A DNA stretch of 64,000 bases from Achatina immaculata (Eukaryota; Mollusca; Gastropoda; Stylommatophora; Achatinidae): positions 36,904,697 through 36,968,696 of the forward strand of contig CM019701.1 of assembly GCA_009760885.1 (NCBI GenBank), written 5' to 3'. Positions 23,041 through 29,965 of the stretch are shown piece by piece. The position numbers were made by a program, and so were the translations under genes. The notes beneath the pieces are model-generated. The model worked only from the letters and a program-made list of their open reading frames with translations, was not told the DNA's origin and did not search any database. Every line of letters starts with the position of its first letter. The first letter of the stretch is position 1.

Positions 23041-24673
23041 ATTCTCTTCTGCTATTAGTATGAGCGTTTTCTGCGGTAGCCATGTAAAGTTCCGTAGTAC
23101 GTACTTAACCTTTAACTCGTTCTGCTTGGAGGTTAATAATAGCGTTACTCTTGGTCTGATTGTGTCATTTCCAATTGTGTCTCCTTTTGTTACTTTTAGT
23201 TACATTCACTGATATCATGTAGTATCATAAAGTCATTAGTTACATTAAAGTGGGTACTACACCTGCCATTACATTCAGCAGTGTTGGAGCCAGATGGCTT
23301 TTCTTTGGAGAATTGAGAAGTGAAGACTAGTACCTTGCTGATATCCAGTGTCAACCAACATCAATATTTGTACAAGCTGGAGACGGTAGCCACGAGGCCG
23401 CTGGTTAAGAGAGCTCTGCCTCGCTCATGATTAAGGGCATATTTGGGTTAGTTTCTTCCCTTCCTCCGTGACAGGACCAGCAAGTCTGGGTCGGTTTCTT
23501 CCCTTAATCCGTGAAAAATTACATCCTACTTTTTCATACCCTTCTTTTGTGTATGTGAGAGTTTCATCGAGTTATGTCATGCTTGATCAATTTACAATTT
23601 AAGCTATAACGTAAAGATGTGCTCTACATAAAATGTTTTATACAGATACTGAGTTCATGTGCGATATGAACACAGTACAAAAGGAAAAATCTTATATCAG
23701 AAAACATACATCGAGTCTCATCCAGAAAAAAAGACCAGCACGTCTATTAAAATTAATCTCTATACATCTAAGAAATTGTTGTTCATTGGTGAGTATAATC
23801 ATAAAGATTTAATGAATCTTAGATATTCATTAGGATGCTCTCAAAGCACAATAGTAATTTTTCACATACCCTTCTGCTTTCCTGGACACTAGAATCGCTG
23901 AAGTCAGGTCGGGTAACTTTCCACACGACAGTGGAGTGATAGTAGAAGATGTTGTCCCAGAGATGTATGGCTTGATTAACCTCCAAGCTGGTGCGACATC
24001 TTCAGGGCGCACAATGATGCCATTAGATCGGCTATTTCTTGCCGAGAAAAAGAAGTCTGCGCCGTCTGACAGAAGTATCTACACAGTGCACATTTGAAAA
24101 AAAAAAAAGGTTTTGACTTTTATTTCTCATTAGATTTATATGATGTGAGAAATCGTCATGGAAAGTATAATTCAAATATTTATTTTATTTTCCTACAAAC
24201 AGAGCTGTTGTCTAGTCTGCTTGTATGCTTCAGGATTTGAAACTGATTAATGATGACGATGATGTTAGGGAGATAATAGTGATAATTGCAATTTCTAAAC
24301 CCAAAAAATAAATAAATAAAAAGAAATAGTTTAATTCTGTAAATTACTGTGAAGGAAGTAACATGATTATTCTTCTTACTTGCCCATTTATACACGTGAT
24401 TCCAGCCAGAGTAATTCCCAGGTCAGTGATCACACGCTCAGGTGAGTTAGGTAAAGTGTTAACAATGACGTCACTGCGCTTAAAGCCGTACTGGTGTCTT
24501 AATCTGTTGGCGAACTTCCCTGCTAACTCAAAGATTTCTCTGGCTGTGTACGGGTCTCTCTTCTCACCTTGGTAGAACACGAACAGTTCCCTGTCTGGAT
24601 AATGCTCAGCCAAATATCTGACCCGTTCTGAGACTGTGTCTGCAGTCAGAGAAACAGATGATCTATTTCCCAT
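4312..24673 (-). CDS. Acyl-CoA synthetase-like (ANL superfamily) gene, paralogue 1, 9 exons, 560 aa
   Basis: Coding exons, 5' to 3' on the minus strand, are 24673-24380, 24078-23870, 22253-22015, 21856-21615, 20124-20031, 11218-11102, 10477-10233, 7586-7434 and 4401-4312. All introns are GT-AG and the phases agree, giving 1683 nt with no internal stop. The product should adenylate a carboxylic acid with ATP and then form the CoA thioester or a related product. Motifs: TSGSTGYSK (A3, P-loop, residues 201-209), GYGSTEAG (A5, about 344-351), GWFSTEDVG (A7, 425-433), GRNKD (A8, 445-449) and GKTDK with the catalytic Lys543 (A10). The length fits single-domain ANL enzymes. The usual Pro in A3 is Tyr and the usual TGD in A7 is TED. 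No clear signal peptide or membrane segment is seen; the substrate is unknown. The start is the first ATG after an in-frame TAA, with a good AAAAATGGG context. Confidence 0.9.
5163..5379. repeat. 217-bp direct repeat, right copy, within intron 8
   Basis: Near-identical to 4026-4242, including an orphan mariner 1 right TIR at about 5200-5229 with no left end nearby. The copy must therefore have formed after mariner 1 inserted. Confidence 0.9.
5380..5472. repeat. (TA)n(TG)n microsatellite and poly-G run
   Basis: A TA-rich tract, then TG repeats at about 5410-5440, and ten or more G at 5461-5470. The apparent frames across it on both strands come from low complexity. Confidence 0.9.
5774..7052 (-). 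mobile_element. Mariner transposon 2, 1.28 kb, diverged TIRs
   Basis: Inverted ends of 35 bp match at 28 positions, share the core GTTCTCGGCATA, and have TA on both sides (5772-5773 and 7053-7054). It sits inside repeat F. The more diverged ends and broken transposase suggest it is older than mariner 1. Confidence 0.88.
5937..6893 (-). pseudogene. Mariner 2 transposase in three frames
   Basis: Three overlapping minus-strand frames (6893-6522, 6604-6248, 6257-5937) cover the protein. The N-terminal one begins MAEIEILDKISHRAFIRYLC with a helix-turn-helix region. The middle one has TMDEACVHHF with the first Asp. The last has FQQDNAPVHKSAV and YSPDLAPSDYYLF. The 34-residue gap gives the mariner DD34D signature with all three Asp present, but at least two frameshifts separate the parts. 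Confidence 0.88.
7434..7586 (-). CDS. Paralogue 1 exon 8
   Basis: 153 nt, residues 481-531, in the C-terminal lid: VSDPVLFHEICACVTPVSG followed by LTEEKLRKFC and LTPVPKYYM. The PKYYM end leads to the A10 lysine in the next exon. Acceptor CTAAAG|GTGTCT, donor ATG|GTAAAT. Confidence 0.92.
8403..9253. mobile_element. Unclassified 0.85-kb insertion with internal hairpin repeats
   Basis: It is bracketed by AGGCAAAAGG at 8393-8402 and 9254-9263, with near-matching sequence beyond, as expected for a target-site duplication. It is more GC-rich than the intron around it. A GTTATCCT/AGGATAAC pair and a second pair built on GAGGACCACA lie near the left end, then a three-copy 90-bp repeat. No transposase or RT motif, poly(A) or tRNA boxes are visible. 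It could be a non-autonomous element or part of a larger one. Confidence 0.5.
8633..8890. repeat. Three tandem copies of a ~90-bp unit that can fold
   Basis: Each copy begins ACTTTCTCACYGGAAAACCT and ends near CCATCCAGTCNAG. Within each, CTCACCGG can pair with CGGTGAG and GGATA with TATCC, giving a nested stem in copies 1 and 3 and a weaker one in copy 2. The hammerhead core CTGANGA...GAAA is not present. Confidence 0.75.
10040..10165 (-). mobile_element. Decayed tRNA-derived SINE head
   Basis: It aligns with 53045-53140, where A- and B-box-like sequences can still be seen on the minus strand. Because it sits in the same place in intron 7 of both paralogues, it was there before the duplication. 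Confidence 0.45.
10233..10477 (-). CDS. Paralogue 1 exon 7, A7 and A8 motifs
   Basis: 245 nt, residues 399-480. GWFSTEDVGYQDENGNLFV contains the ATP-ribose-binding Asp of A7 (TED here, TGD in most relatives). GRNKDTIIYGSAVLYPSWLE is the A8 hinge, and HPDVAEAAVLP is the A9-like segment. Acceptor CTCCAG|GTGCTT, donor GCCT|GTGAGT, phase 0. Confidence 0.93.
11102..11218 (-). CDS. Paralogue 1 exon 6
   Basis: 117 nt, residues 360-399, reading NAEDFFCGEIMNGVQLRIVD and then GEICKPGQFGTVHV. This is the A6 region (x-GExC-x-G-x-G), leading into the hinge part. Acceptor TTTCAG|TTGAAA, donor AAAG|GTGCTT. The 8.8-kb intron before it contains the Polinton relic. Confidence 0.9.
11516..11794 (+). pseudogene. 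Cysteine-rich 92-codon frame, probably part of the Polinton relic
   Basis: It begins MRLCKNTCQWF and has Cys pairs CGRRC, CIKCGKG and LGCGYS, a zinc-ribbon-like layout. It lies just upstream of the DNA polymerase relic on the same strand and shares its higher GC. I do not recognise a named function. It is the best-preserved frame in the relic. Confidence 0.5.
11845..12270 (+). pseudogene. Coding-like relic upstream of the polymerase
   Basis: The plus strand reads MDTVHEFIEENLAKIG and later LSGLAKYLLSWQMDFHES, with intervening stops. Its composition matches the polymerase relic and it precedes it directly, so it may be the decayed N-terminal part of the polymerase or a neighbouring gene. No domain is recognised. 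Confidence 0.35.
12650..14095 (+). pseudogene. Family B DNA polymerase relic (protein-primed type)
   Basis: Visible pieces in order are a zinc-finger-like HCKYFCERC at about 12790, VIYADLEAL at about 12965 (exonuclease I, Asp and Glu kept), TCHVCQKYL at about 13240, YDFHLLMQAISKVEGK near 13360 (exonuclease II region) and LELLTDYDQHLF near 13885. The order and spacing fit the N-terminal and exonuclease half of Polinton-type PolB. In-frame stops (for example near 12775, 12880, 13045 and 13480) and shifts make it non-functional, and the polymerase palm motifs were not found. Confidence 0.82.
14101..14260. repeat. Inverted repeat with ~50-bp arms
   Basis: Left arm 14101-14145 and right arm 14208-14260 are imperfect reverse complements built on ATGACGATATTGAAAA, with a 62-bp spacer. 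The transcript could fold as a long hairpin. It lies between the polymerase and ATPase relics. Confidence 0.75.
14310..14390. repeat. (CT)n and (GT)n microsatellites
   Basis: CT repeats at about 14318-14353, then GTGTGTGTGTGTG at about 14364-14382 and GAGAGA. No coding value. Confidence 0.9.
14784..15420 (-). pseudogene. FtsK/HerA-type packaging ATPase relic of the Polinton
   Basis: The minus strand begins MCGQTGWGKPVFVLDLLEGP, a Walker A loop in which the final GKT/S is changed to GKP. It continues with IICFTVRYSNTYLTRP, then after a shift MLTELAFSGLYVQQSVWLLT and FNCVLMELREHTR. This matches the DNA-packaging ATPase of Polintons and adintoviruses in order. Two frames, poly-G/T runs near 14915-14930 and the altered P-loop make it inactive. 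Confidence 0.8.
15640..15900 (-). mobile_element. Old RTE-A 3' fragment
   Basis: It matches 56890-57120 of the complete-length RTE-A in the same orientation, for example around GGTGTCCATCTTAG and CATCTGCATTTCTGC, but with many substitutions. It is clearly older than the other RTE-A copies in the window. Confidence 0.75.
15990..16720. other. Unassigned GC-rich segment, possibly coding relic
   Basis: Open frames exist on both strands (16033-16407 plus; 16539-16282 minus, with a hydrophobic LFSLVLATCITAACFVAL stretch). A short plus-strand phrase RDEAHAEFDTLM occurs near 16675. None is recognised, and opposing frames of similar length argue against a clear call. It may be part of the Polinton relic. 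Confidence 0.3.
17237..17613. repeat. 21-bp minisatellite, about 18 copies
   Basis: The unit is ATGACTGTAGAACATGAACG plus T, with few variants (A/G at the second codon, TGTAGA/TGCAGA). Because the unit is a multiple of three with no stop, it opens long frames on both strands, including (MTVEHER)n. It lies in intron 5 with no splice evidence. Confidence 0.93.
17719..17983 (+). mobile_element. tRNA-derived SINE, complete head to tail
   Basis: The head has an A box (TGGCGAAGTGG) and B box (GGTTCGAATCC), then a conserved body and a tail of TTACCT repeats ending in T. The same SINE occurs 5'-truncated at 22480-22603 and complete at 63691-63943. It could be transcribed by RNA polymerase III. Confidence 0.9.
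18013..19750 (-). mobile_element. RTE-C relic
   Basis: It matches the RTE-C copy at 44671-45768 and extends further 5'. Minus-strand pieces include EEQAGFRKGRNCLDQIFTL (19169-18963), VHQFAYLSSYIDQDGNTRKE (18672-18415) and RETLKRTLLREA (about 18170). The breaks are frequent. It also has T-rich and poly-G runs (19215-19245). Confidence 0.82.
20031..20124 (-). CDS. Paralogue 1 exon 5, A5 motif
   Basis: 94 nt, residues 329-360: LPGMLTVAEQ, then VLVGYGSTEAGG. The YGSTE core is the A5 motif, whose Glu helps place Mg-ATP in related enzymes. Acceptor TTACAG|TCACAC, donor ACAT|GTAAGC. It is short and easily missed without its paralogue at 54646-54739. Confidence 0.9.
20440..20970. repeat. Diverged ~30-bp periodic repeat
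   Basis: The motif GACATRAGAGAATCTGTCATA, with variants, recurs about every 28-32 bases for some 500 bp. A homologous stretch is in intron 4 of paralogue 2 (54930-55062 and 56145-56620), so the repeat is older than the duplication. Confidence 0.75.
21144..21506 (+). mobile_element. RTE-B 3' fragment with 11-bp target-site duplication
   Basis: It codes the C-terminal part of RTE-B (FECKCYRRVLQISWTQKR, then GRPKRRWLQDIVDDLE) and ends with GATGAT repeats. ATACACATCTT flanks it at 21133-21143 and 21507-21517. Confidence 0.9.
21615..21856 (-). CDS. Paralogue 1 exon 4
   Basis: 242 nt, residues 248-328. It starts WVGGFPFGTY and ends with KTLGTGGQPFKK, the A4-A5 region where the fatty-acid or aryl pocket is built in this superfamily. 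Acceptor TTCAG|GCTGG, donor AAAAAG|GTAAGT, phase 0. Confidence 0.92.
22015..22253 (-). CDS. Paralogue 1 exon 3, carries the A3 phosphate-binding loop
   Basis: 239 nt, residues 168-248. It holds DDILYVFTTSGSTGYSKLV, the adenylate-forming P-loop, where the family consensus has Pro at the position before Ser-Lys and this protein has Tyr. The acceptor is TTCAG|ATCAC and the donor TTTTTG|GTAAGT; it ends in phase 1. Confidence 0.93.
22480..22603 (+). mobile_element. 5'-truncated SINE with target-site duplication
   Basis: This is the body and tail of the SINE at 17719-17983, starting at CCAGGCGAGATACTGACC. ACTTATTTACTT occurs on both sides (22468-22479 and 22604-22615). Confidence 0.85.
22604..22874. 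repeat. 16-bp tandem array, about 17 copies
   Basis: The unit ACTTATTTACTTAAAC is repeated almost perfectly. Its first 12 bases are the target-site duplication of the adjoining SINE. The same intron of paralogue 2 lacks the array. Confidence 0.95.
23011..23041. repeat. (CT)n microsatellite
   Basis: About 15 CT units in intron 2. No other feature seen. Confidence 0.9.
23870..24078 (-). CDS. Paralogue 1 exon 2
   Basis: 209 nt, residues 99-168, beginning ILLSDGADFFF and containing GIIVRPEDVAPAWRLIKPY. The acceptor is GTGTAG|ATACTT and the donor is GAAGG|GTATGT. It ends in phase 2. In paralogue 2 a SINE has been inserted next to the equivalent acceptor. Confidence 0.9.
24380..24673 (-). CDS. 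Paralogue 1 exon 1
   Basis: Codes residues 1-98 and starts MGNRSSVSL. It includes YTAREIFELAGKFANRL, the N-terminal helix region common in ANL enzymes. An upstream in-frame TAA and a favourable start context fix the ATG at 24673. The donor reads CAA|GTAAGA. The exon ends in phase 0. Confidence 0.88.
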
Positions 24674-24750
24674 TTTTATCAAACGTTAAGAGGTCTTGCT
24701 AGTCTAGAACCGACAGTGTGTTTTGTATGAATATGGAACAGTGTGCTCTT

Positions 24751-24760
24751 AATTTATATA
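24751..24760 (-). promoter_or_regulatory. Candidate TATA box of paralogue 1
   Basis: The minus strand reads TATATAAATT about 80 bases before the ATG at 24673. A start about 30 bases downstream would leave a 5' UTR of roughly 50 bases. No other core element was identified, and the region is AT-rich, so chance is possible. Confidence 0.4.
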
Positions 24761-24774
24761 CCTTAGGGAGTCTA

Positions 24775-25025
24775 AAAACTGTAACTAGTGCTAATTTTGT
24801 TAACTGAATAATTTGTGCTCATGACATGGAATAATTTATAGCCATTCTCGGACAGATTTTACTTGACAATAAACATTGGTTGAGAGATATAACCGGGTCA
24901 TATGTGTGAAAACTACCGAAGTGGTGAGACATTACAATCATAACTGAACAGCTGAACAGTTGAAACATTCAAATACATTTCTGAAGGAAAGTGTTTGGTA
25001 TAAACTATTCCACTAGTAGTTTCTG

Positions 25026-25068
<43 letters not shown>

Positions 25069-25435
25069 GACACTCATTTTGTTTAGACAAAACTAAAGTC
25101 ACAGATGAGAGAAATAAACGCTATAGAAAAATCTTCTAGCCCTCGGGGTGAATGGAAACTAGATAAAATGAAAATATGCTGCTATATTTGTCAGATAAAT
25201 CTGATTGCAATAGAAACACTGTATTCTGAATTTATAACATTGTTAAGAATATATGCCAGGTCTTGAATGTACTATATTTTGCATTTCAGCACTAAGTGTT
25301 CAATAATAACAAAAAATAGAATATGTTGCAGTACATATCACCACAGACTATGCGACAGGAAAATTACGAAGGGCAACGGCAAACATTCAGAAATTTGCGT
25401 AAAAGATTGAACTGTATTCAGTCAATTTGTCATTG
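24775..25435. other. Upstream region of paralogue 1, no gene seen
   Basis: AT-rich sequence with a (TA)n run at 25029-25064. It may contain regulatory sequence. The equivalent region of paralogue 2 lies outside the window. Confidence 0.6.
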
Positions 25436-25588
25436 GCACTATCCCTCATGATACGCTACTAACAACACTGAGGTTAAAGCTGAGCACATATAGGACTGTC
25501 CTGCGTGCAAGGAGGCCCATCTCTAAGCCAGCAACAGAGCACGGCCGTTCTTCAAGTTCAAGTAATTTTTTCAAATATTCAACACTCT
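25436..25588 (+). mobile_element. RNase H LINE 3' fragment
   Basis: It reads CPACKEAHL followed by a stop and ARPFFK, the terminal Cys/His-rich segment of a LINE related to LINE E. A related copy on the opposite strand lies at 28735-28985. It is short and decayed. Confidence 0.5.
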
Positions 25589-25599
25589 ATATCTCCTAT

Positions 25600-26327
25600 A
25601 TTAATTATGTCAGTCCGCAAGAACAGCGAAGAGCAGAACCTCTATCTTAATGCAAAGAAAACTAAAGTGATGACAACTGACAAAACAAACAAGGCAACTG
25701 AAATATGTATCAGTGAGGAAAAACTGGAAGAAGTGGAGAGTTTTGAATATCTTGGATCACTACTAACTAATAATGGAGATACAATGCGGGAAATTAAAAG
25801 GAGGACATCTATTGCTCTTCAGAAAGTAAAACAAATAAAGAATCTGTGGAGAGGAGCAGACAGAACCACAAAAATAAGATTTTTAAGGGCATGCATCTTT
25901 CCCATCGCAACATATGCCTGTGAGACCTGGACACTTAACAAAACAGCTGAGAAGCACATAAATGCCTTTGAATGTAAATGCTATAGAAGAGTTCTCCAAA
26001 TATCGTGGACACAAAAACGAACAAATATATCTATACTACAAGAGCTTAATATTGATGAAGGCTGGCTAGTAAAGAGGATTAAAGAGAGAAAACTTAAATA
26101 TTTTGGCCACATTAAACGTCATGATAATTTAGAGAAGACCGTATTGGAAGGATACATAATGGGAAAAAGAAAAAGAGGAAGACCGAAACGAAGATGGCTG
26201 CAAGACATCGTTGATGATCTGGAAATGGATGCAGCAGCAGCAGGCCATCTTGCTCACAACCGAGAGGCCTACAGGAGTGCTGTTTGGGATGCAAAGTTCC
26301 GCAAGGGACATGCAAAGGAATGAATGA
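25600..26327 (+). mobile_element. RTE-B 5'-truncated copy, 728 bp, 11-bp TSD
   Basis: ATATCTCCTAT flanks it at 25589-25599 and 26328-26338. The open frame from about 25607 to 26323 starts at MSVRKNSEEQNLYLNAKK and covers the RT C-terminal and post-RT regions (FEYLGSLL, TYACETWTLNK, GRPKRRWLQDIV), ending KGHAKE. It has no internal stop but lacks the RT active site and the endonuclease, so it cannot act alone. The frame extends by chance into upstream flank. Confidence 0.92.
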
Positions 26328-26339
26328 ATATCTCCTATG

Positions 26340-28350
26340 CTTCTGCTTATGTCTCTGTTGTAAAAGGATGAATTATCCGATCAAAAAGATTTTTCACAAG
26401 CTGTTCTCTTTCAATACTAAGAAGCGTACGACTGGTAAAGCATCCTTGTCCTTTCATATGGACTAAATGTGAAATACCAAGTTACATTTTACTAATTAAA
26501 GTGACTACTTATGTATAAATGTCAGTAGAGTATACATTGTCGTAGGTAAGTTTCGAAATACATCATTTACCTGTTAGCACTAGAAATGGAATTATTATTT
26601 TCCAGATAGTTTCTAGCAAAGAATTGATCTGCAGTTTCATTAAACATTCTATAATAGCACATCTCCTACAACAGCTCCTTATCATAAATATCTGAGTTAT
26701 AAAAATTTATCAGTTTAGCACACTTCCAACTCATCTCACAAACATTGTTTATAATAATCTCACTATCAACATTCAGAAAAAGTCCAGTTTTTGTAATTCG
26801 TGTTCTTTAATCTACTACAACGTTCAAATAATTCATAAGTTATCACAATATAACAGAATTCTGTCCCTTAGATAAAGCAATCATTTTTTATTTCTACACT
26901 TACAGAATTCTGTCACAAATCTCATCTGTTTTATTTTTTAGGAAGGACCCATAGGGCTTCCTGGAAGTTCATAGTGGATGAAAACAAAATAGATGATCAA
27001 TAGGATAAGTCCGCAGTGTGTGTTGGGGGAGGGGGAGGGAGGGAGGGAGAAAAACAGTTTTTGCAGGGTTTTTTTCTTATGGCAAACAAGCTCTTAGGAA
27101 GTTCTCTTATTATGTTGTTCCTTCCCTATGGCAAACAAGCTCTTAGGACGTTCTCTTATTATGTTGTTCTTCCCTATGGCAAACAAGCTCTTAGGAAGTT
27201 CTCTTATTACGTTGTTCTTCCCAATGGTAAACAAACTCTTAGCAAGTTCTCTTATTACTTTGTTCTTCGCTACCATGGGCAGCAGTTTCCTCATCTCCAT
27301 TAAGTCGTTCTCATCTACTTCACAACAAAACGTATGTAGAATTGTCACTACACCAGCCGTCTGTTGCCTTGGCCTGTCAGAGTGAGTCTGCTCGTGCCGC
27401 CGGAATTGTTATGATTGTTCTAGCGTCAGCGTGCATGGGCTGTTGCGTTCATTAAGTGTTTAGCTCAAATGCTATGTAAACTTCACAGCTAAAGTCAAAA
27501 CATTCTATATAGATACTAGACAATTAAATCACAGTGGTTCTCAGCCTATAGATATTCTACTTTAAACCTGTGCCGTGTTTGTTCCGGCACGCACACAACA
27601 GTTCTGTATAAATCAAAAACTTCTGTTAAATGGGCACAGTTCTGTTTTAAGTTTTCGAGGGTTCTGAGCGATGTACCAGATGAAACCCCTTTTCACTGGG
27701 CCTACTAGACATTGCATGCAGTCTCTTTATCGTTCCGTCTTCAACTGACTCTAGACCTCAGTAATAACGAGATCGGTCCCTTCATTTATATCGACGTCAT
27801 TCCCATTTGCGCTGCAAAAAGAGTAGAGGAAACATTCTCTACCCGACAGGAAGTGCTTTGCTTTGCTCTATTAACACAAAATAAAAGCATCACAACAAAC
27901 GTTGTAGCACCCCTCTCAACAATAGAGCTTATTGAACCACCACCATACATCATGGACGCCAAGGAAGCGAAAAAGAAGAGAAAAGATCATCACAAAAAAC
28001 TGTGTTAATAAAAATACTGTTTTCCCCACCACCAACAATTAGGATTGCATTTAGGACTGCAGTTAGGACTTGTTCCAACTTTTCTGAGTCTGCTCAGAAA
28101 AGCTGCTAAGAATTTTGTTTTTAAAAGTTTTAACATTTTGTTATCACAGTTTTACTGCAGTGCTTGTGTGTATATTTATATATTCAGTCTTATAAATGCT
28201 TATACCCAAAAACTACTCAAATAAAGTTTACGTTTCAAGTCAAGTTTTGGATCATTATTTTCAAGTCTCAAATCTTTCCCACCAGCTTCAAGTCGAGTAG
28301 CGTGTCCTTGAGCTAGAATGAAAAGAATGACTACTGATTTCAGTTTTAAG
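26340..28350. other. Spacer without recognisable genes
   Basis: AT-rich sequence with a purine-rich G run (27016-27052) and a 48-bp tandem repeat (27077-27280). A 98-codon plus frame at 27712-28008 ends in a Lys-rich EAKKKRKDHHKK tail, but has no recognised domain and no support. Confidence 0.55.
27077..27280. repeat. 48-bp tandem repeat, about four copies
   Basis: The unit contains ATGGCAAACAAGCTCTTAGG and TTCTCTTATTATGTTGTTC. Copies diverge to the right. The unit is a multiple of three, hence open frames on both strands; I do not regard them as genes. Confidence 0.9.
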
Positions 28351-28367
28351 ACCACCAGAACCGATGT

Positions 28368-28654
28368 TAAACAATTATTGAGGAAAGACGCTGGCGATGG
28401 TTGGGACATATGCTCCGAATGACTGACAACTCACTACCAAAAATAGCACTAAGATGGACACCACAGGGGAACAGAAGTAAGGGTAGACCAAAAGAGACAT
28501 GGAGAAGAACAACAGAAAGGATGTTGAGCAATAGAGGGCTCACCTGGGCAAGAGCAGAAAAAAAGGCGAAGGACAGGCATTTGTGGAAAACCCTTGCGGA
28601 AGCCCCATGTGCCCTGGGCACTTAAGGTTCAGAGAGAGAGAGAGAGAGAGAGAG
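28368..28654 (+). mobile_element. RTE-A 3' fragment with 11-bp TSD
   Basis: It codes the terminal part of RTE-A (MTDNSLPKIALRWTPQGN, GRPKETWRRT, WARAEKKAKDRHLWKTLAE) and ends in a (GA)n tail. AGAACCGATGT flanks it at 28357-28367 and 28655-28665. Confidence 0.92.
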
Positions 28655-28734
28655 AGAACCGATGTATTGCAGCATGAACAAATGCTTGTTAATTGTGAAA
28701 GTGAAGAAATCAAGTAAAACTTTAGTTTATGAAC

Positions 28735-28985
28735 TTCAAGAACGGCCATGCTCTACTGCTGGCCTAGAGATGGACTTCCTTGCACTTAGAACACTCCCAT
28801 ATATGTTCGACTTTTAAACTCAGTGTTATTTCTCTTGTGTGTTGGGTGACGATGCCAATCGTACGTTGACTGTACACAGCTCGATCTTTTCCACAAAGTT
28901 CTGATCGTCTGCCACTACCCGTTGTAATTCCTTTTCGCATAGTCTTTGGTGCATTCAAAGTTTTGTTGCTCAGCTCTCTGTAATT
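28735..28985 (-). mobile_element. RNase H LINE 3' fragment
   Basis: The minus strand reads TREITLSLKVEHIWECSKCK with a downstream stop and AWPFLKF, matching the fragment at 25436-25588. It is the post-RNase H Cys-rich end of a LINE. Confidence 0.5.
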
Positions 28986-28989
28986 TTGC

Positions 28990-29950
28990 TAGGTTTACTG
29001 TTATGAGGTCTGCTTTGACCATTTGTAGATTGCCTAGACTTGCTGCTTTGTTTATGAAAGTACAACAAAATAAATAATTTATATTATTTACCACTTAACT
29101 AGTTTCAAAGCGAAAATTCAAGTTCTCTAAGAAACATATATAATTCTATGGTTCAAGCAAAATATCTTTTTCTTAAGATGAAAACTGGTTTTATATATTG
29201 CCCATTAAGCTTTTGCCATTGTTGTCATTCCCTTATAAAGTCCGATTATAAAGTTATTCCACTGTTTTGTGTTGCAACTTTTCTAAGTTACCGTTTCTGC
29301 ACTCTTCTGTACCTGCTGTCAATCTATGCTTCCCATGAATGTTGTTGGATTTCTCAGCGACCGCTGCTTCCTAGCTACGTTTCTTGCATTCATCTTTCTT
29401 CCTGCTCTAATATGTTTGCTTGCTCAGCTCGGACGTAGATTATTTTTTTTAGCTAGGGCTAATTTTTACATCAACATTATATTTCTCCATTGACATAACA
29501 GTGTGCGGTGTACCTTAGTGTGACTCGTCTTGCAGACAGAAAGTGCTTTCTTAATATCAGAGGCAATTTCCTGACGTAACAGAGGTACTTGGTTCTGTAT
29601 CTTGGCAGGTATGAAATACTCTAGTAGGAACTAGCTGTAGCAGACAGGAATTGTTCTCGTTAGGACTCGGTCTAGTGTCATTTGTCTAGTGTCATTCTTG
29701 TCTAGTGTCATTCTTGTCTAGTGTCATTCTTGTTTAGTGTCATTCTTGTCTAGTGTTATTCTTGTCTAGTGTCAACAACTCAGGATTCTCCGTTGCCTGC
29801 TGGAACCGTATACTATACCTGAACAGGGAGCACTTTCCTTAAGTCAAAAATCATATTTTTTCCCCATTTATGTTTTTGTTTTATCGGAAATAATCTACGG
29901 CACTGACGAGACAAAATTATTCAAATCCTTGTGTACTGTAATCTTTCAGA
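28990..29950. other. Spacer with a 16-bp repeat, no gene seen
   Basis: A 96-codon frame (29148-29438) has no recognised domain. TCTAGTGTCATTCTTG repeats about seven times at 29671-29773. Nothing else is evident. Confidence 0.6.
29671..29773. repeat. 16-bp tandem repeat, about 7 copies
   Basis: The unit is TCTAGTGTCATTCTTG with small changes; the first copies are shortened. Confidence 0.9.
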
Positions 29951-29965
29951 ATCTTTATTATCATT

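Larger units (their letters stand above)
22254..23869 (-). other. Intron 2 of paralogue 1
   Basis: No exon. It contains the SINE/16-bp array pair (22480-22874), a CT microsatellite (23011-23040), and about two units of the repeat that is greatly expanded in intron 2 of paralogue 2 (23430-23520). Confidence 0.75.

Noticed and set aside
24680..24682. Translation start at TTG, three codons before the ATG
   Set aside because: ATG at 24673 has a good context and the TTG is not expected to be used in an animal nuclear gene.
27016..27348. Overlapping frames with GKQALR/AIGKNN repeats
   Set aside because: 48-bp tandem repeat, multiple of three; no gene signal.
27712..28008. 98-codon gene ending in a Lys-rich tail
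   Set aside because: No domain, no splice context and no paralogue; chance open frame cannot be excluded.
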